64,000 nt of DNA from Tenacibaculum agarivorans (GCF_001936575.1 NZ_MSMP01000018.1:38170-102169), one strand, 5' to 3'; positions 10,101 through 17,778 are shown, numbered from the stretch's first letter. Notes: generated by a model from the sequence alone, not told the origin. Program-made: numbers and translations.

Positions 10101-11974
10101 TCTAAATCAGCAGTAATTTGATTGACTTCTTTTTCTAAAGCTTTCGCTTCAACTACTTTCTTAATTTCGGGTAACGAAGTTTCTTTTTTAGCTACACGTT
10201 TATGATACGGAGCTAATGCTTTATCGTTCAATAAAAATTGTACACAACGTTTAGAAATTAAGGTGTTTTGCTCAGCAACTTGTGTTTCTAAAGCATCTAA
10301 ATTTTCCTTTTGGATATAACGAACATCATGTAAGCTAATAACCTCACCGCGTAATGTCCGTAATTGACTTAGCAATCCAACAAAATCATCAATAGATTTA
10401 AATGAAGTACTCTTTATTTTACTAAAAAGTTCATCTGATTTTGTATTGATTGCTGCAGTAGCTTTTTCAGCTTGCTTTTTTAATTGAACTACTTTTTCAA
10501 ATTCTTCAATGGCAGCATTTGCAGCTTCATTGATTTGAAGAATAGGCTCGTTTAATTGATGGGTATCTGCTTCTGGTAACCAATAATACGTATCGTTAAT
10601 ATCTTTTGATATTTTAGCGATATCATTATATAAACCAGTATAATTATCTTCTTTATTTAACAGGTTGATTAATTCGTGGCATTCAGCCATGGCACGAACA
10701 ATATCTTTATTTCCAATTTTGAACAGTAAACTATCTGTATGTTGCGAAGGCATAAAATCTCCTTTTAAATACGGAGTTTGCCAAATTTGAACTACATGAT
10801 GTTTGGTTTGTTCATTTTCAGTTTTAAAATAACATAATTCACCGTTTTCAAGTAAGGTAAATCCGTTACAAATAATTGGAGTTTTAACTTCTTGCTCAAT
10901 AATGTTATACGACATCAATACGTATAATCCACGGATTGTTGCGTAAAAAACATACAAGAAATCTTCACCGTTTGGTGAACTTACTTTCTTTTGAAATTTT
11001 ACCTCTTTTACATCACTTTCGAATATTTTATATTCTCCAGTTTGTAAATAATATCCGTTAGGGAAAATAATACCATGTCCGTCTGGTAATTGAACAGCTG
11101 TATCTTTAATGCTTTCGATACGTTGTACTTCTTGTAGTTTATGATTATATACGAAGTAACGCGGATCTTCCTGAAAAGGTTTGATTTCTAAAGTGATTAA
11201 GTTTCCTAAATCACCATAACGAAATTGACCATCGTCCAAGGTTTGATCTATATGTTCAACAGGCTCAGAAAGAATTCCTTTTCCGTCGTCTGTATTGTCT
11301 TCAATTTTTATAGTTAAATCACCCCCAATGGTTTCTACAAAAACCTTGTCAAGAATAGAAATATGTGAATGCGTTCCGTATCGGTGCATATCACGAGTTA
11401 CTTCTTGCCATTTAAATTCGTGCTGCCTAGGGAATTTATATTCATGTTCGCTACGATTATCTACGTACTGAAGTTGATTCTCGTTGATTAACCATTTAAA
11501 GGTTTTAATATCACTTGTATTTTCGCTTAATTGGAAAACCATATGGAGGTAGTTTCCAATCACAGCGAATTTTGAGAAAATCGTATTTCTATAGTATTTA
11601 TACAAGTTAGTAAAATCGTTGATGAAAATATCATCATTGATTAAATCTAAAGATTGAATATGGAAATGATTTTCCTTAAACTCGTAAATACTAAATACAT
11701 CTGAAAGTTTGATATCTGTACGTAGTCCAAAATGTACGTTATATCCAAAGATTGATGTGTTTCCAAAAGAAACAATATCTCTGGCAATACAATTATTTTC
11801 AGTGTTTATTCTATCGTTAGCAATTAATTTGGTTTCTATGTTTCCAAAAACATGTTTCCTTGCATCATTTAGCTTATGTAATCGTTCTTGTAGCTCTTGC
11901 TTTTGTTTTTGCAATCTACCTTGAATAATTTCATATGTTCCTCCGTCTAGTTGTTGATTGTTTTGGTTTTCCAT
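7115..11974 (-). CDS. Giant coiled-coil MoxR-type AAA ATPase, DUF3686-like (1619 aa)
   Basis: The N-terminal 430 residues look beta-rich and repetitive, as in DUF3686 proteins annotated as 'DNA repair ATPase'. Residues about 430-900 are predicted coiled coil. The AAA module lies at about 1225-1500: Walker A SPPGYGKTTL near 1259, Walker B MLYLDDIQHC near 1325, and the MoxR-like sensor stretch AGNPYTESGDRFQIP. No signal peptide or membrane helix is seen, so it is cytoplasmic. It follows the flotillin/PspA genes on the same strand, separated by a repeat-bracketed GIY-YIG gene, and overlaps the next gene by 4 bp. The DNA-repair label is weak; the neighbours favour a membrane-linked remodelling role, which is inference. 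Confidence 0.85.
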   Translation of the reverse strand: MENQNNQQLDGGTYEIIQGRLQKQKQELQERLHKLNDARKHVFGNIETKLIANDRINTENNCIARDIVSFGNTSIFGYNVHFGLRTDIKLSDVFSIYEFKENHFHIQSLDLINDDIFINDFTNLYKYYRNTIFSKFAVIGNYLHMVFQLSENTSDIKTFKWLINENQLQYVDNRSEHEYKFPRQHEFKWQEVTRDMHRYGTHSHISILDKVFVETIGGDLTIKIEDNTDDGKGILSEPVEHIDQTLDDGQFRYGDLGNLITLEIKPFQEDPRYFVYNHKLQEVQRIESIKDTAVQLPDGHGIIFPNGYYLQTGEYKIFESDVKEVKFQKKVSSPNGEDFLYVFYATIRGLYVLMSYNIIEQEVKTPIICNGFTLLENGELCYFKTENEQTKHHVVQIWQTPYLKGDFMPSQHTDSLLFKIGNKDIVRAMAECHELINLLNKEDNYTGLYNDIAKISKDINDTYYWLPEADTHQLNEPILQINEAANAAIEEFEKVVQLKKQAEKATAAINTKSDELFSKIKSTSFKSIDDFVGLLSQLRTLRGEVISLHDVRYIQKENLDALETQVAEQNTLISKRCVQFLLNDKALAPYHKRVAKKETSLPEIKKVVEAKALEKEVNQITADLEMLIDIVSNLEIEDTSQSTKIIDNISLIFATLNQLKAGIKNSIKSLGSSEAKADFVAQLKLIDQSIINYIDMATTPEKCDEFLTKTAIQLEELEGKFADFEEFITQIIEKREEIHAAFDTRKNNLIEKRNKKAVALQTASERILKGVEKKAQSFDTIEDINGYFAADLMINKVRDIINQLRELDDAGKAEAIETKLKVAKEDALRKLKDKQELYEDGENIIKLGKHKFGVNKQVLDLTIVYKNEELYYHLTGTDFYDTIENDILVQSKKYWNQELVSENNEIYRAAYLAYKIFKNIPETELITKTQEELLTVVQQESSNLYSEGYVKGVHDTDASQILHTLVHKHHELGLLTYSPNTRAYAQYFWNSLSEEAQTLLNTNIKASGEVLSVFPNSDSFAFIIENLSTKITEFAQQSKLFSESESEPIANYLFEELKQNNSFQISTDAFGLKDEFVKTLKKQDAYHKFRNGIDKSNEYTDKIHLTKQWVSSFLSSAESSKQNYINEIVAILLFEHESTSEVKAVHPIEEIKGLRGDHSTITEGTFVFNYHDFISKLAQFTTKEVPNFIRYKEAKQEVTEQLKEDLKLEEFKPRVLSSFVRNKLIDQVYFPLIGDNLAKQLGTVGDNKRTDRMGMLLLISPPGYGKTTLMEYISNRLGLVFMKINGPAIGHEVTSVDPMSANNSASREELKKLNLAFEMGDNVMLYLDDIQHCNPEFLQKFISLSDGTRKIEGVFNGKSKTYDLRGKKFCVIMAGNPYTESGDRFQIPDMLANRADIYNLGDIIGDTAHLFKLSLIENSLTSNPVLHQLSSKYFEDVYALIDKVENNTADVDLKGNHTKQEIQDYTSVLEKVITVRDTILKVNQAYIQSAAMEDQYRTEPSFKLQGSYRDMNKLVAKVVPIMNDSELQRLLLSHYESESQTLTSAAEGNLLKYKELIDQLSNEELTRWTSIKEIFLKNNKLKGFGDKNEMAQILSQMMAFSENLEGIKEALQKGLENKL

Positions 11975-11999
11975 GTATTTTTTTGTGTCAATTCTTAGT

Positions 12000-12127
12000 T
12001 GTCTCTTCGAGTGAAATTACGTGAAATGCAATGGAACATAATTTTGTATCGAGAAGTTATTGTTGTTGAAACTGTTCTCGATACGATTTTTACTCCGTCG
12101 CTCTTCGCAAAATCACTTGAACTGACA
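12000..12127. repeat. Family A palindromic repeat, copy 1
   Basis: Starts TGTCTCTTCGAGTGAAAT and ends TCACTTGAACTGACA, so the ends are inverted complements. An inner stem GTATCGAGAAG/TTCTCGATAC is also present. Same orientation as copies 2 and 3. It lies just upstream of the AAA ATPase gene start. Confidence 0.8.
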
Positions 12128-12146
12128 TTCTTATTTTGAACTTTAT

Positions 12147-12275
12147 TGTCACTTCGAGTGAAATTATTCGAATGAAAAGGAGAATAATTTAGTATCGAGA
12201 AGTTTTTATTTAGGAATTATTCTCGATACGATTTTTACTCCGTTATCACTTCATAAAAAATCACTCGAACTGACA
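12147..12275. repeat. Family A palindromic repeat, copy 2
   Basis: Runs from TGTCACTTCGAGTGAAAT to TCACTCGAACTGACA with the inner GTATCGAGAAG/TTCTCGATAC stem. It shares an extra 13-bp leader (from 12134) with copy 3, so copies 2 and 3 are long direct repeats. It ends 8 bp from the stop codon of the GIY-YIG gene. Confidence 0.85.
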
Positions 12276-12283
12276 TTAAGACT

Positions 12284-12574
12284 TTAATCAAATTTCTTCT
12301 TAGCTAAATTAGGAAGTAATTCATATTGATTATTTATCAAAGCTTCTTTTTTAGCTTTTGACCATTTTTTAATTTGTTTTTCTTTTTCTATTGCTATTTC
12401 AATATTCGTGAATTCACAATAAAAAACTAACGCTATAGGTCTTCTAAAATATGTATAACTACCTTTATGCAACCCTTTGGAATGTTCTAAAAGTCTTTTG
12501 TCTAAATTTGAAGTTATTCCAGTATAGTATGTTTTATCAGAACATTGTAAAATATAAACATAATACACTTTCAT
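12284..12574 (-). CDS. Small GIY-YIG nuclease-domain protein
   Basis: A 96-residue single-domain protein with the GIY-YIG core YYVYILQC (residues 4-11) and YYTGITSNLDKRLLEH (16-31), plus the later Glu in IEIAIEKEKQIKKW. This is the stand-alone YhbQ-like class that is abundant in Bacteroidota genomes. The fold belongs to single-metal endonucleases, but the cellular role of these small forms is unknown. It is bracketed by direct copies of the family A palindromic repeat, 8 bp from the stop and 17 bp from the start, and interrupts an otherwise functionally coherent operon, which suggests that it arrived as a mobile or passenger unit. Confidence 0.9.
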   Translation of the reverse strand: MKVYYVYILQCSDKTYYTGITSNLDKRLLEHSKGLHKGSYTYFRRPIALVFYCEFTNIEIAIEKEKQIKKWSKAKKEALINNQYELLPNLAKKKFD

Positions 12575-12591
12575 AACTTTTTGAACTTTAT

Positions 12592-12715
12592 TGTCACTTC
12601 GAGCGAAATTATTTGAATGGAATAAAGGATAGTTTTTCGAGAAGTTTTCGTTATCGGAATTGTTCTCGATACAATTTTATCTCGTTATCACTCTATAAAA
12701 TCACTCGAACTGACA
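12592..12715. repeat. Family A palindromic repeat, copy 3
   Basis: Runs from TGTCACTTCGAGCGAAAT to TCACTCGAACTGACA; the inner stem is partly decayed (TTTTCGAGAAG/TTCTCGATAC). It shares the leader TTTTGAACTTTAT (from 12579) with copy 2. It lies between the GIY-YIG start and the flotillin stop. Confidence 0.82.
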
Positions 12716-12762
12716 TATTAGTTATTGTTATATTATCAAATTTTCAAATTGATACATTGAAA

Positions 12763-14856
12763 TTAAGACAATTTCTTATCTGATAAACCTAATCCTTTAG
12801 CTAGGTTGAAAAGATTACTGAATAATCCTTCTTCATCTGATGTGTTAGCTCTGTCTTTTAAATCTAGTAAAAGATTAGCTACAGTTAAGTTTTTGATGTC
12901 TTCAGAAGAGATTCCATATTTATTAGCAAAATCCTTTACTTTTTCTAGTAAGTTTCCTTTAACATCATCGCTACCTAAAATAGCATCTTTTACATCTTGA
13001 ATATTATCACTGTGTTGCACTAATCTATCGATTCCTTTAGCTTTAGTAATCTGTCCGATAATTTGATCGAAGAACATCGTTTCTCCACCAACAATATCAA
13101 TATTTGCAGCTCTTAATGCATCACCAATAACTTGAGCTTGCGCATCTGCGATATCTTTTTGGATTTGAATTTGAGCTAAGTCTACTTGTAATTCTTTCTC
13201 TAAACGTAACTTGAACTCTTCATGCTCTTTTCCAACCCCATCTAATTTCTTCATTGCTTCAGCTTTTTCTTCGATCCCAGCAGCATCTGCAATTGCTTTT
13301 TCTTTAATTACTTGTGCTTCAGCTAAACCTTCTTCTTTAATAGCCTCAGCTTTTGCTAAAATACCAGAAGCTTCTGCTTTAGCTTTCTTTTCAATAATGT
13401 TAGCTTCTACTAAACCTTGACGCTCATTAGCATCTGCTTTAGCATGCATCACTTGTGCTTCAGACATACCAATTGTAGCTTCTTCTTTCGCTTTTGCTTC
13501 TGCTAATGTTTTACGAGCTTCTGCTTCTTTTTCACTAGCTTCTTTTTGAGCTTGTGCTTCAATGTTAATTTCTTCTGCTTTTTGTTTAGCAGCTTCTTTC
13601 TCAGCTTCTGCTTGCTTAATTCTCTTGATTAAAGATTCTTCTGCTTCAGCTTCCGCAATTGTAATTTTAACTTGTTTCTCACGATCTGCAGTTTTGAAAG
13701 CTTCAATATCTTTCATATTTTCTTGCTCTTCAACCACACCTTTCTCTAACATTACGCGATCACGAATCACATCTTGAATGTTTTTCTTTTCTACTTCAAC
13801 AACTTTCTCTTTTTCAATTTGTGCTAAAGTTACAATACGCTCTCTTTCTGTAGCTTCTAACATTCTGTCTTTTTCTACTCTTTCCGCTTCTACAGCATCT
13901 GTACGTAATTTATTCTTTTCAGCAACAATAACCTGACGTTGTTTGTTTTCTTCAGCTACTTGTAATTTCTCTTCGGTTGCAATTCTTGCACTTTCAGATT
14001 TTAAACGCTCTTCTTCTGCAACTTTTAACGTTTCTGCTTCCTCACGAGCTTTAATATTTGCAATTTCACGTTTTTGTTGTTCTTCTTTTTCAGCTAATTG
14101 TTTGTCTAATTCTAAAATAGCTTCACGAGCTTCAACATCTTGTTTACGAATTACTTTTTCTTCATCTCTCTTAATTAAATTAGATTTGATGTTTTGCGTA
14201 GCTGTTAATTCAGTAATTTTCTTAATACCTTCTGCATCTAGAATATTATCTGCTTTTAGATGTTGAACTGAAGTTTGTTCTAAGTAGTCAATTGCACAAT
14301 CTTCTAAAGTATATCCATTTAAGTCTCTACCGATTTCATTAATAATTTCATCTCTGAATTCACTGCGAGATTCATACAATTGAACAAAATCGAATTTCTT
14401 TCCTACTGTTTTTAGAGCTTCAGAAAATTTTGCTTCAAATAATTCTTCTAAAGTTTCAATATATGAAGCTCTTTCACATCCAATGGTTTGTGCTACTTCT
14501 ATAATAGCTTCTTTAGATTTGTTAACACGTACGAAGAAGGCAACTTTAATATCCGCACGCATATTATCTTTACAGATTAAACCATCAGTTTGTAAACGTT
14601 GGATTTCAATTTTCTTTACAGAAATATCCATAATTTCTACTTTATGTAGAACAGGAATAACATACATTCCCTTATCAAAAGCAACAGCAGTACCTCCAAA
14701 TCCGGTTTTAACTAAAGCTTCTCCTTGAGGAATTTTTCGATAAAATAGAGCAATAAATATGACAAATAATAGTATTAGAGAAACTATTCCTCCGACTACT
14801 GTCCATACAATATTTGAAACGTCAATTTGTGAAAAAAATAATAGGCTTGTGTTCAT
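12763..14856 (-). CDS. Flotillin family (YqiK-type) membrane scaffold protein
   Basis: A 697-residue protein with one N-terminal membrane helix (about 18-43), an SPFH/Band 7 domain (about 45-220, with YRKIPQGEALVKTGFGG at its start), a very long Ala/Glu/Lys coiled coil (about 220-560), and a C-terminal flotillin region. YqiK-type flotillins form oligomeric membrane microdomain scaffolds. The upstream gene at 14870 encodes an NfeD/YqiJ-like membrane protein, the classical flotillin partner, 13 bp away. PspA and a YbjN-like protein precede these. The strong Ala/Glu bias creates several long antisense open frames here, which are not genes. Confidence 0.93.
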   Translation of the reverse strand: MNTSLLFFSQIDVSNIVWTVVGGIVSLILLFVIFIALFYRKIPQGEALVKTGFGGTAVAFDKGMYVIPVLHKVEIMDISVKKIEIQRLQTDGLICKDNMRADIKVAFFVRVNKSKEAIIEVAQTIGCERASYIETLEELFEAKFSEALKTVGKKFDFVQLYESRSEFRDEIINEIGRDLNGYTLEDCAIDYLEQTSVQHLKADNILDAEGIKKITELTATQNIKSNLIKRDEEKVIRKQDVEAREAILELDKQLAEKEEQQKREIANIKAREEAETLKVAEEERLKSESARIATEEKLQVAEENKQRQVIVAEKNKLRTDAVEAERVEKDRMLEATERERIVTLAQIEKEKVVEVEKKNIQDVIRDRVMLEKGVVEEQENMKDIEAFKTADREKQVKITIAEAEAEESLIKRIKQAEAEKEAAKQKAEEINIEAQAQKEASEKEAEARKTLAEAKAKEEATIGMSEAQVMHAKADANERQGLVEANIIEKKAKAEASGILAKAEAIKEEGLAEAQVIKEKAIADAAGIEEKAEAMKKLDGVGKEHEEFKLRLEKELQVDLAQIQIQKDIADAQAQVIGDALRAANIDIVGGETMFFDQIIGQITKAKGIDRLVQHSDNIQDVKDAILGSDDVKGNLLEKVKDFANKYGISSEDIKNLTVANLLLDLKDRANTSDEEGLFSNLFNLAKGLGLSDKKLS

Positions 14857-14869
14857 AGTTGATTTTTAT

Positions 14870-15595
14870 TTAATAATTTTTGATGTAATAAAATTTTTTA
14901 TCTTTTGATTCTTTAATGATTAGTATTTCATTTCCTGAGGCAATTGGATCTCCATTCAAAGATTTTGCATAAATATTTATAGGATCATTTTCTACAAATA
15001 ATTTTACACTTCCTAGTTTGTCTCCTGAAATGTTAGATAAAGAAGTGCCTGTTCTTCCGATTAAGTCTAAAGCACTTTCTCCTTTTCGATTTAGTTTTTT
15101 AAATATAGCTTTAAATGGTGTTGTAAATATTTTATTAATAAATAATGACGGTATAATAGCTGCAAAGAAAATTAGTAACCCGAATGAGTTTTCATAGCTA
15201 TGAGTATAAAATGTTCCTATTACTGTTATAGCCCACCAGAAAAATATCCAAGCTGTAAATGTAAATAAGAAAGGTAATTCAGAAAAATTGAAATAAATTA
15301 AAAATACCTGCCACCATTTCAATGTTTTCTTTTTTTTACCAACTATAGTTTCGTTTTTCAATTCAACATTAGAAATATCTTCAACATCTATTCCTGTGGC
15401 ATCAAATGAAGAATCTCCATCAACATCAAAATCAGCATCTACGTCCATGTCTACATCAACATCGATATCAAAATCTAGATCAAAGTCAAAATCCATCCCA
15501 AATAGCATCGTTACTACTCTATATACAGCTAATACTATAAGTAATACTGTGAGCGGTGCATTTATTGATGAAAAAACTAAATCGGTTAGTGTCAT
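14870..15595 (-). CDS. NfeD/YqiJ-like membrane protein with acidic repeat
   Basis: A hydrophobic segment at the N-terminus (about residues 8-28) is followed by a striking Asp-alternating stretch, DFDLDFDIDVDVDMDVDADF, at about 37-56, then two or three membrane helices (about 95-155) and a soluble C-terminal domain (about 170-241) fitting the OB-fold of NfeD/YqiJ proteins. It lies 13 bp ahead of the flotillin gene, the typical NfeD-flotillin pairing. The family is thought to help assemble or anchor flotillin scaffolds. The acidic stretch could bind calcium or other cations, which is inference from composition. Confidence 0.8.
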   Translation of the reverse strand: MTLTDLVFSSINAPLTVLLIVLAVYRVVTMLFGMDFDFDLDFDIDVDVDMDVDADFDVDGDSSFDATGIDVEDISNVELKNETIVGKKKKTLKWWQVFLIYFNFSELPFLFTFTAWIFFWWAITVIGTFYTHSYENSFGLLIFFAAIIPSLFINKIFTTPFKAIFKKLNRKGESALDLIGRTGTSLSNISGDKLGSVKLFVENDPINIYAKSLNGDPIASGNEILIIKESKDKKFYYIKNY

Positions 15596-15696
15596 AGCTA
15601 GTTGTTATATTAATTTTAAATTATGAATTACGATTGAATAATAGTAAAAATTAAAAAGACAAATCGTAATTCATAACTCATAATAGGTACTTGTTG

Positions 15697-16404
15697 TTAT
15701 TTGTCTTCAAATCCTAATTGTTTCTTTAGTTGTGCTAAATTATCTTCAGCCGTTTTATTTTTGGTATCTGTAATTTCATTTAATTTCTGATCTATGGTTT
15801 TAGATGATTTTGATACATCTCCATAAGCTTCAGCTAGAGCTTCTTCTTGTTGCACTTTTTCTTTCATGCGTTCTAACATAGCAACAGTTCCTAAGCTATC
15901 CATTTCAGCCATTTGTTTATTTAAGTTTTTTGTTGCTTTAGAAACTTTCACACGGGCTTTTAACGTTTTTAATTCATTTTCCCACTTATTAATTGTGCTT
16001 TTAATTTCTTGAACATTTCCTTCTAATTGGGCAACAGAATTATCAAAATTATCTGCTTCATTTTTTGCCTGTTGTATTTGCAAATGTATTTCTTCTTTTT
16101 TAATTAGAGCTTGTTTAGCTAATTCATCAGCTTCATTAAATTCCAGTTCACCATTTTTGGCTTTAGTGAGTACTAACATTGCTTTTTGCTCATAGTCATT
16201 AGCTTTGGTTGTGAATTCATCAATATCATTTTTAGCTCTAATAGCTAAAGCTTTAACTTGTGCTAAAGATTCTAATGATTTTTCAAGATCTATTCGTAAA
16301 TCACGAATGCCTTGTTCTGTCATTTTAATCGGGTCTTCCATATTATCTATGGCAGCATTTGCTTCTGCTTGACCGATTTTAAAAAGTCGTTTAAAAAAGT
16401 TCAT
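15697..16404 (-). CDS. pspA: PspA/IM30 family membrane-stress protein
   Basis: A 235-residue, almost wholly helical coiled-coil protein beginning MNFFKRLFKIGQAEANAAID, with the typical IDNMEDPIKMTEQGIRDL motif at residues 20-37. These proteins are the bacterial ESCRT-III relatives that bind stressed membranes and polymerise into carpets or rods. It is 5 bp downstream of the YbjN-like gene and about 100 bp upstream of the NfeD-like gene, all on the minus strand. Regulation is probably through the divergent XRE-type gene at 17023 rather than a PspF-type sigma-54 activator, of which there is no sign. Confidence 0.93.
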   Translation of the reverse strand: MNFFKRLFKIGQAEANAAIDNMEDPIKMTEQGIRDLRIDLEKSLESLAQVKALAIRAKNDIDEFTTKANDYEQKAMLVLTKAKNGELEFNEADELAKQALIKKEEIHLQIQQAKNEADNFDNSVAQLEGNVQEIKSTINKWENELKTLKARVKVSKATKNLNKQMAEMDSLGTVAMLERMKEKVQQEEALAEAYGDVSKSSKTIDQKLNEITDTKNKTAEDNLAQLKKQLGFEDK

Positions 16405-16409
16405 AATTT

Positions 16410-16805
16410 CTAATATTTTGAGAAATTAATGATTTGCTCAGAGTATTCACTAAGTAATAGGCTTAGAGAGTTTAAACTAGCTTCTAATTCATTAATATCT
16501 AAATTTTCCAATTGTAATGTGTCTCTGAAAATGACACGTTCACCAGTTTCATCAAGCACAAAAGCCCCATGAATGATATCTCTATTTTTTTGAAGTAATG
16601 CTTTAAACATAGCTTCATTAGGTTGGGTTGCTTTAAAAATAAATTGTTCCATAACTAGTATAGGATAAGCAACGCCAATAATTAAATTTTTAATTCCAAA
16701 ATTTTCTTTTTCAATAACAAAAATCCCATCAGTTTCAATCTCTTTACGAATTGTAAAGTTAAGTTGTAATAAAAAATCTTTGGTTTTGTTAAAGTGAATG
16801 TTCAT
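16410..16805 (-). CDS. YbjN-like / YjfI (DUF2170)-like small protein
   Basis: About 131 residues from the ATG at 16805; a TTG six bases further upstream is less likely. The C-terminal half has GAFVLDETGERVIFRD followed by two amphipathic helices, the pattern of YbjN/secretion-chaperone-like folds often labelled 'molecular chaperone Tir' in this phylum. DUF2170 (YjfI), which in E. coli also precedes a PspA paralogue (YjfJ), is an alternative of similar length. It is the first gene of the PspA unit, 5 bp before pspA, and probably acts as an adaptor for PspA. The family name is my recollection, not a search result. Confidence 0.65.
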   Translation of the reverse strand: MNIHFNKTKDFLLQLNFTIRKEIETDGIFVIEKENFGIKNLIIGVAYPILVMEQFIFKATQPNEAMFKALLQKNRDIIHGAFVLDETGERVIFRDTLQLENLDINELEASLNSLSLLLSEYSEQIINFSKY

Positions 16806-16938
16806 TAGCAATTAGTTCTGGTTTTATAGTTGATTTTAGTTAGCCTAGTATTTTTGAAATTAATACTGTTACGAGTTGTAAAGTTAATAGAATCATAATA
16901 AAATAGTTAATAGTTTAATATAGTTTTTTCTAGAAAAA

Positions 16939-16974
16939 TTAGCAATATTCGTTTTTATTAGCTAATATTGTTAG
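16939..16974. promoter_or_regulatory. Candidate operator between the PspA operon and the XRE regulator
   Basis: TTAGCAATATT (16939-16949) and AATATTGTTAG (16964-16974) are inverted half-sites with one mismatch, and a perfect 12-bp palindrome TATTAGCTAATA (16956-16967) lies between them, overlapping the second half-site. Further TTAGCAA half-sites occur at both gene starts (near 16805 and 17012). The layout fits a regulator controlling both divergent transcripts, most simply the adjacent XRE protein. Confidence 0.5.
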
Positions 16975-17022
16975 TGTAAAGATACGAATTATTTTAGTAA
17001 TTGCAAATAAAATTAGCAAAGC

Positions 17023-17778
17023 ATGTCTTTTTTTGGTAGAAACATTAAAAAAATAAGAGGAGTTAAAGGTTTGAGTCAAAAATCATTTGCTGAAATATTT
17101 GACTTAAAGAGAGCTACTTTAGGGGCTTATGAAGAGGGAAGAAGCGAGCCTAAAATAGAGACAATTATTAAGATTGCTAATTATTTTAGCATAACCATAG
17201 ATAGTTTGCTAACGTCAGATTTAACAGTTAATGAATTGTTACGTTTTAAAGAAGATTTAATTCTAGATGACAATGAATATGAAAAAGAAAGTTTATTATC
17301 CATCCCTTATGTGTCAGAAAAGAATATAAAGGGGTATTGTGAATATTTTGATAACGTGTCTTTTATAAATGATTTACCAATAATTAGTTTACCAATTGAT
17401 ACTGATGAGCAATTAAGAGCGTTTACTGTTACTAATTTAGAAATGACAGATCATGATAAAGGTTTGTATCCTAAAGATATAATTATTGGCCAATTTATCC
17501 CAAAAGAAGAAATGATGAATTTTGGGAATGGAGAAATTGTTGTAGCTGTATTGAAAGAAGAAATTGTAGTAAGGAAGGTTTACTTTATCGCTGATAAAGT
17601 GATTTTTAAAGCAGCACATAAAAATATCGAAGAGAAAATTTTTCCTCAAACATCTATAAAAGAGCTATGGTTAGCAAAATTTGCTTTCATAAAACGTTTA
17701 CCTGAAGTAGGTGATGAAGTAGAAAACAAACTTTTATTTTTAGAAAGAGAATTATTGAAGCTTAAGAATAAAGGTTAG
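17023..17778 (+). CDS. XRE-family regulator with degenerate S24/LexA-like domain
   Basis: The N-terminal HTH (about residues 5-62, with GLSQKSFAEIFDLKRATLGAYEEGRSEP) is a canonical XRE domain. The C-terminal half (about 120-220) has the LexA/CI peptidase layout, but the usual GDSM serine motif is replaced by TNLEMTDHDKGLYPKD, with no Ser at the expected place, so self-cleavage is unlikely. The Lys in EEIVVRKVYF is retained. It may sense a ligand or simply dimerise. It is divergent from the PspA operon with a palindromic intergenic region, and overlaps the convergent next gene by 4 bp. Confidence 0.82.
   Translation: MSFFGRNIKKIRGVKGLSQKSFAEIFDLKRATLGAYEEGRSEPKIETIIKIANYFSITIDSLLTSDLTVNELLRFKEDLILDDNEYEKESLLSIPYVSEKNIKGYCEYFDNVSFINDLPIISLPIDTDEQLRAFTVTNLEMTDHDKGLYPKDIIIGQFIPKEEMMNFGNGEIVVAVLKEEIVVRKVYFIADKVIFKAAHKNIEEKIFPQTSIKELWLAKFAFIKRLPEVGDEVENKLLFLERELLKLKNKG

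Noticed and set aside
11990..12715. Possible CRISPR array
   Set aside because: Only three copies, unequal spacing, palindromic units of about 125 bp and a gene between two of them; no cas genes.
12806..14728. Several long open frames on the plus strand opposite the flotillin gene
   Set aside because: They mirror the Ala/Glu/Lys-biased coiled coil on the other strand, lack families and would overlap a clear gene throughout.
15396..15626. Ser/Thr/Lys-rich plus-strand open frame
   Set aside because: It is the antisense reading of the acidic Asp repeat of the NfeD-like gene.
17023..17778. Phage repressor or prophage remnant
   Set aside because: The S24-like domain suggested it, but there are no integrase, structural or lysis genes nearby and the regulator faces the PspA operon.
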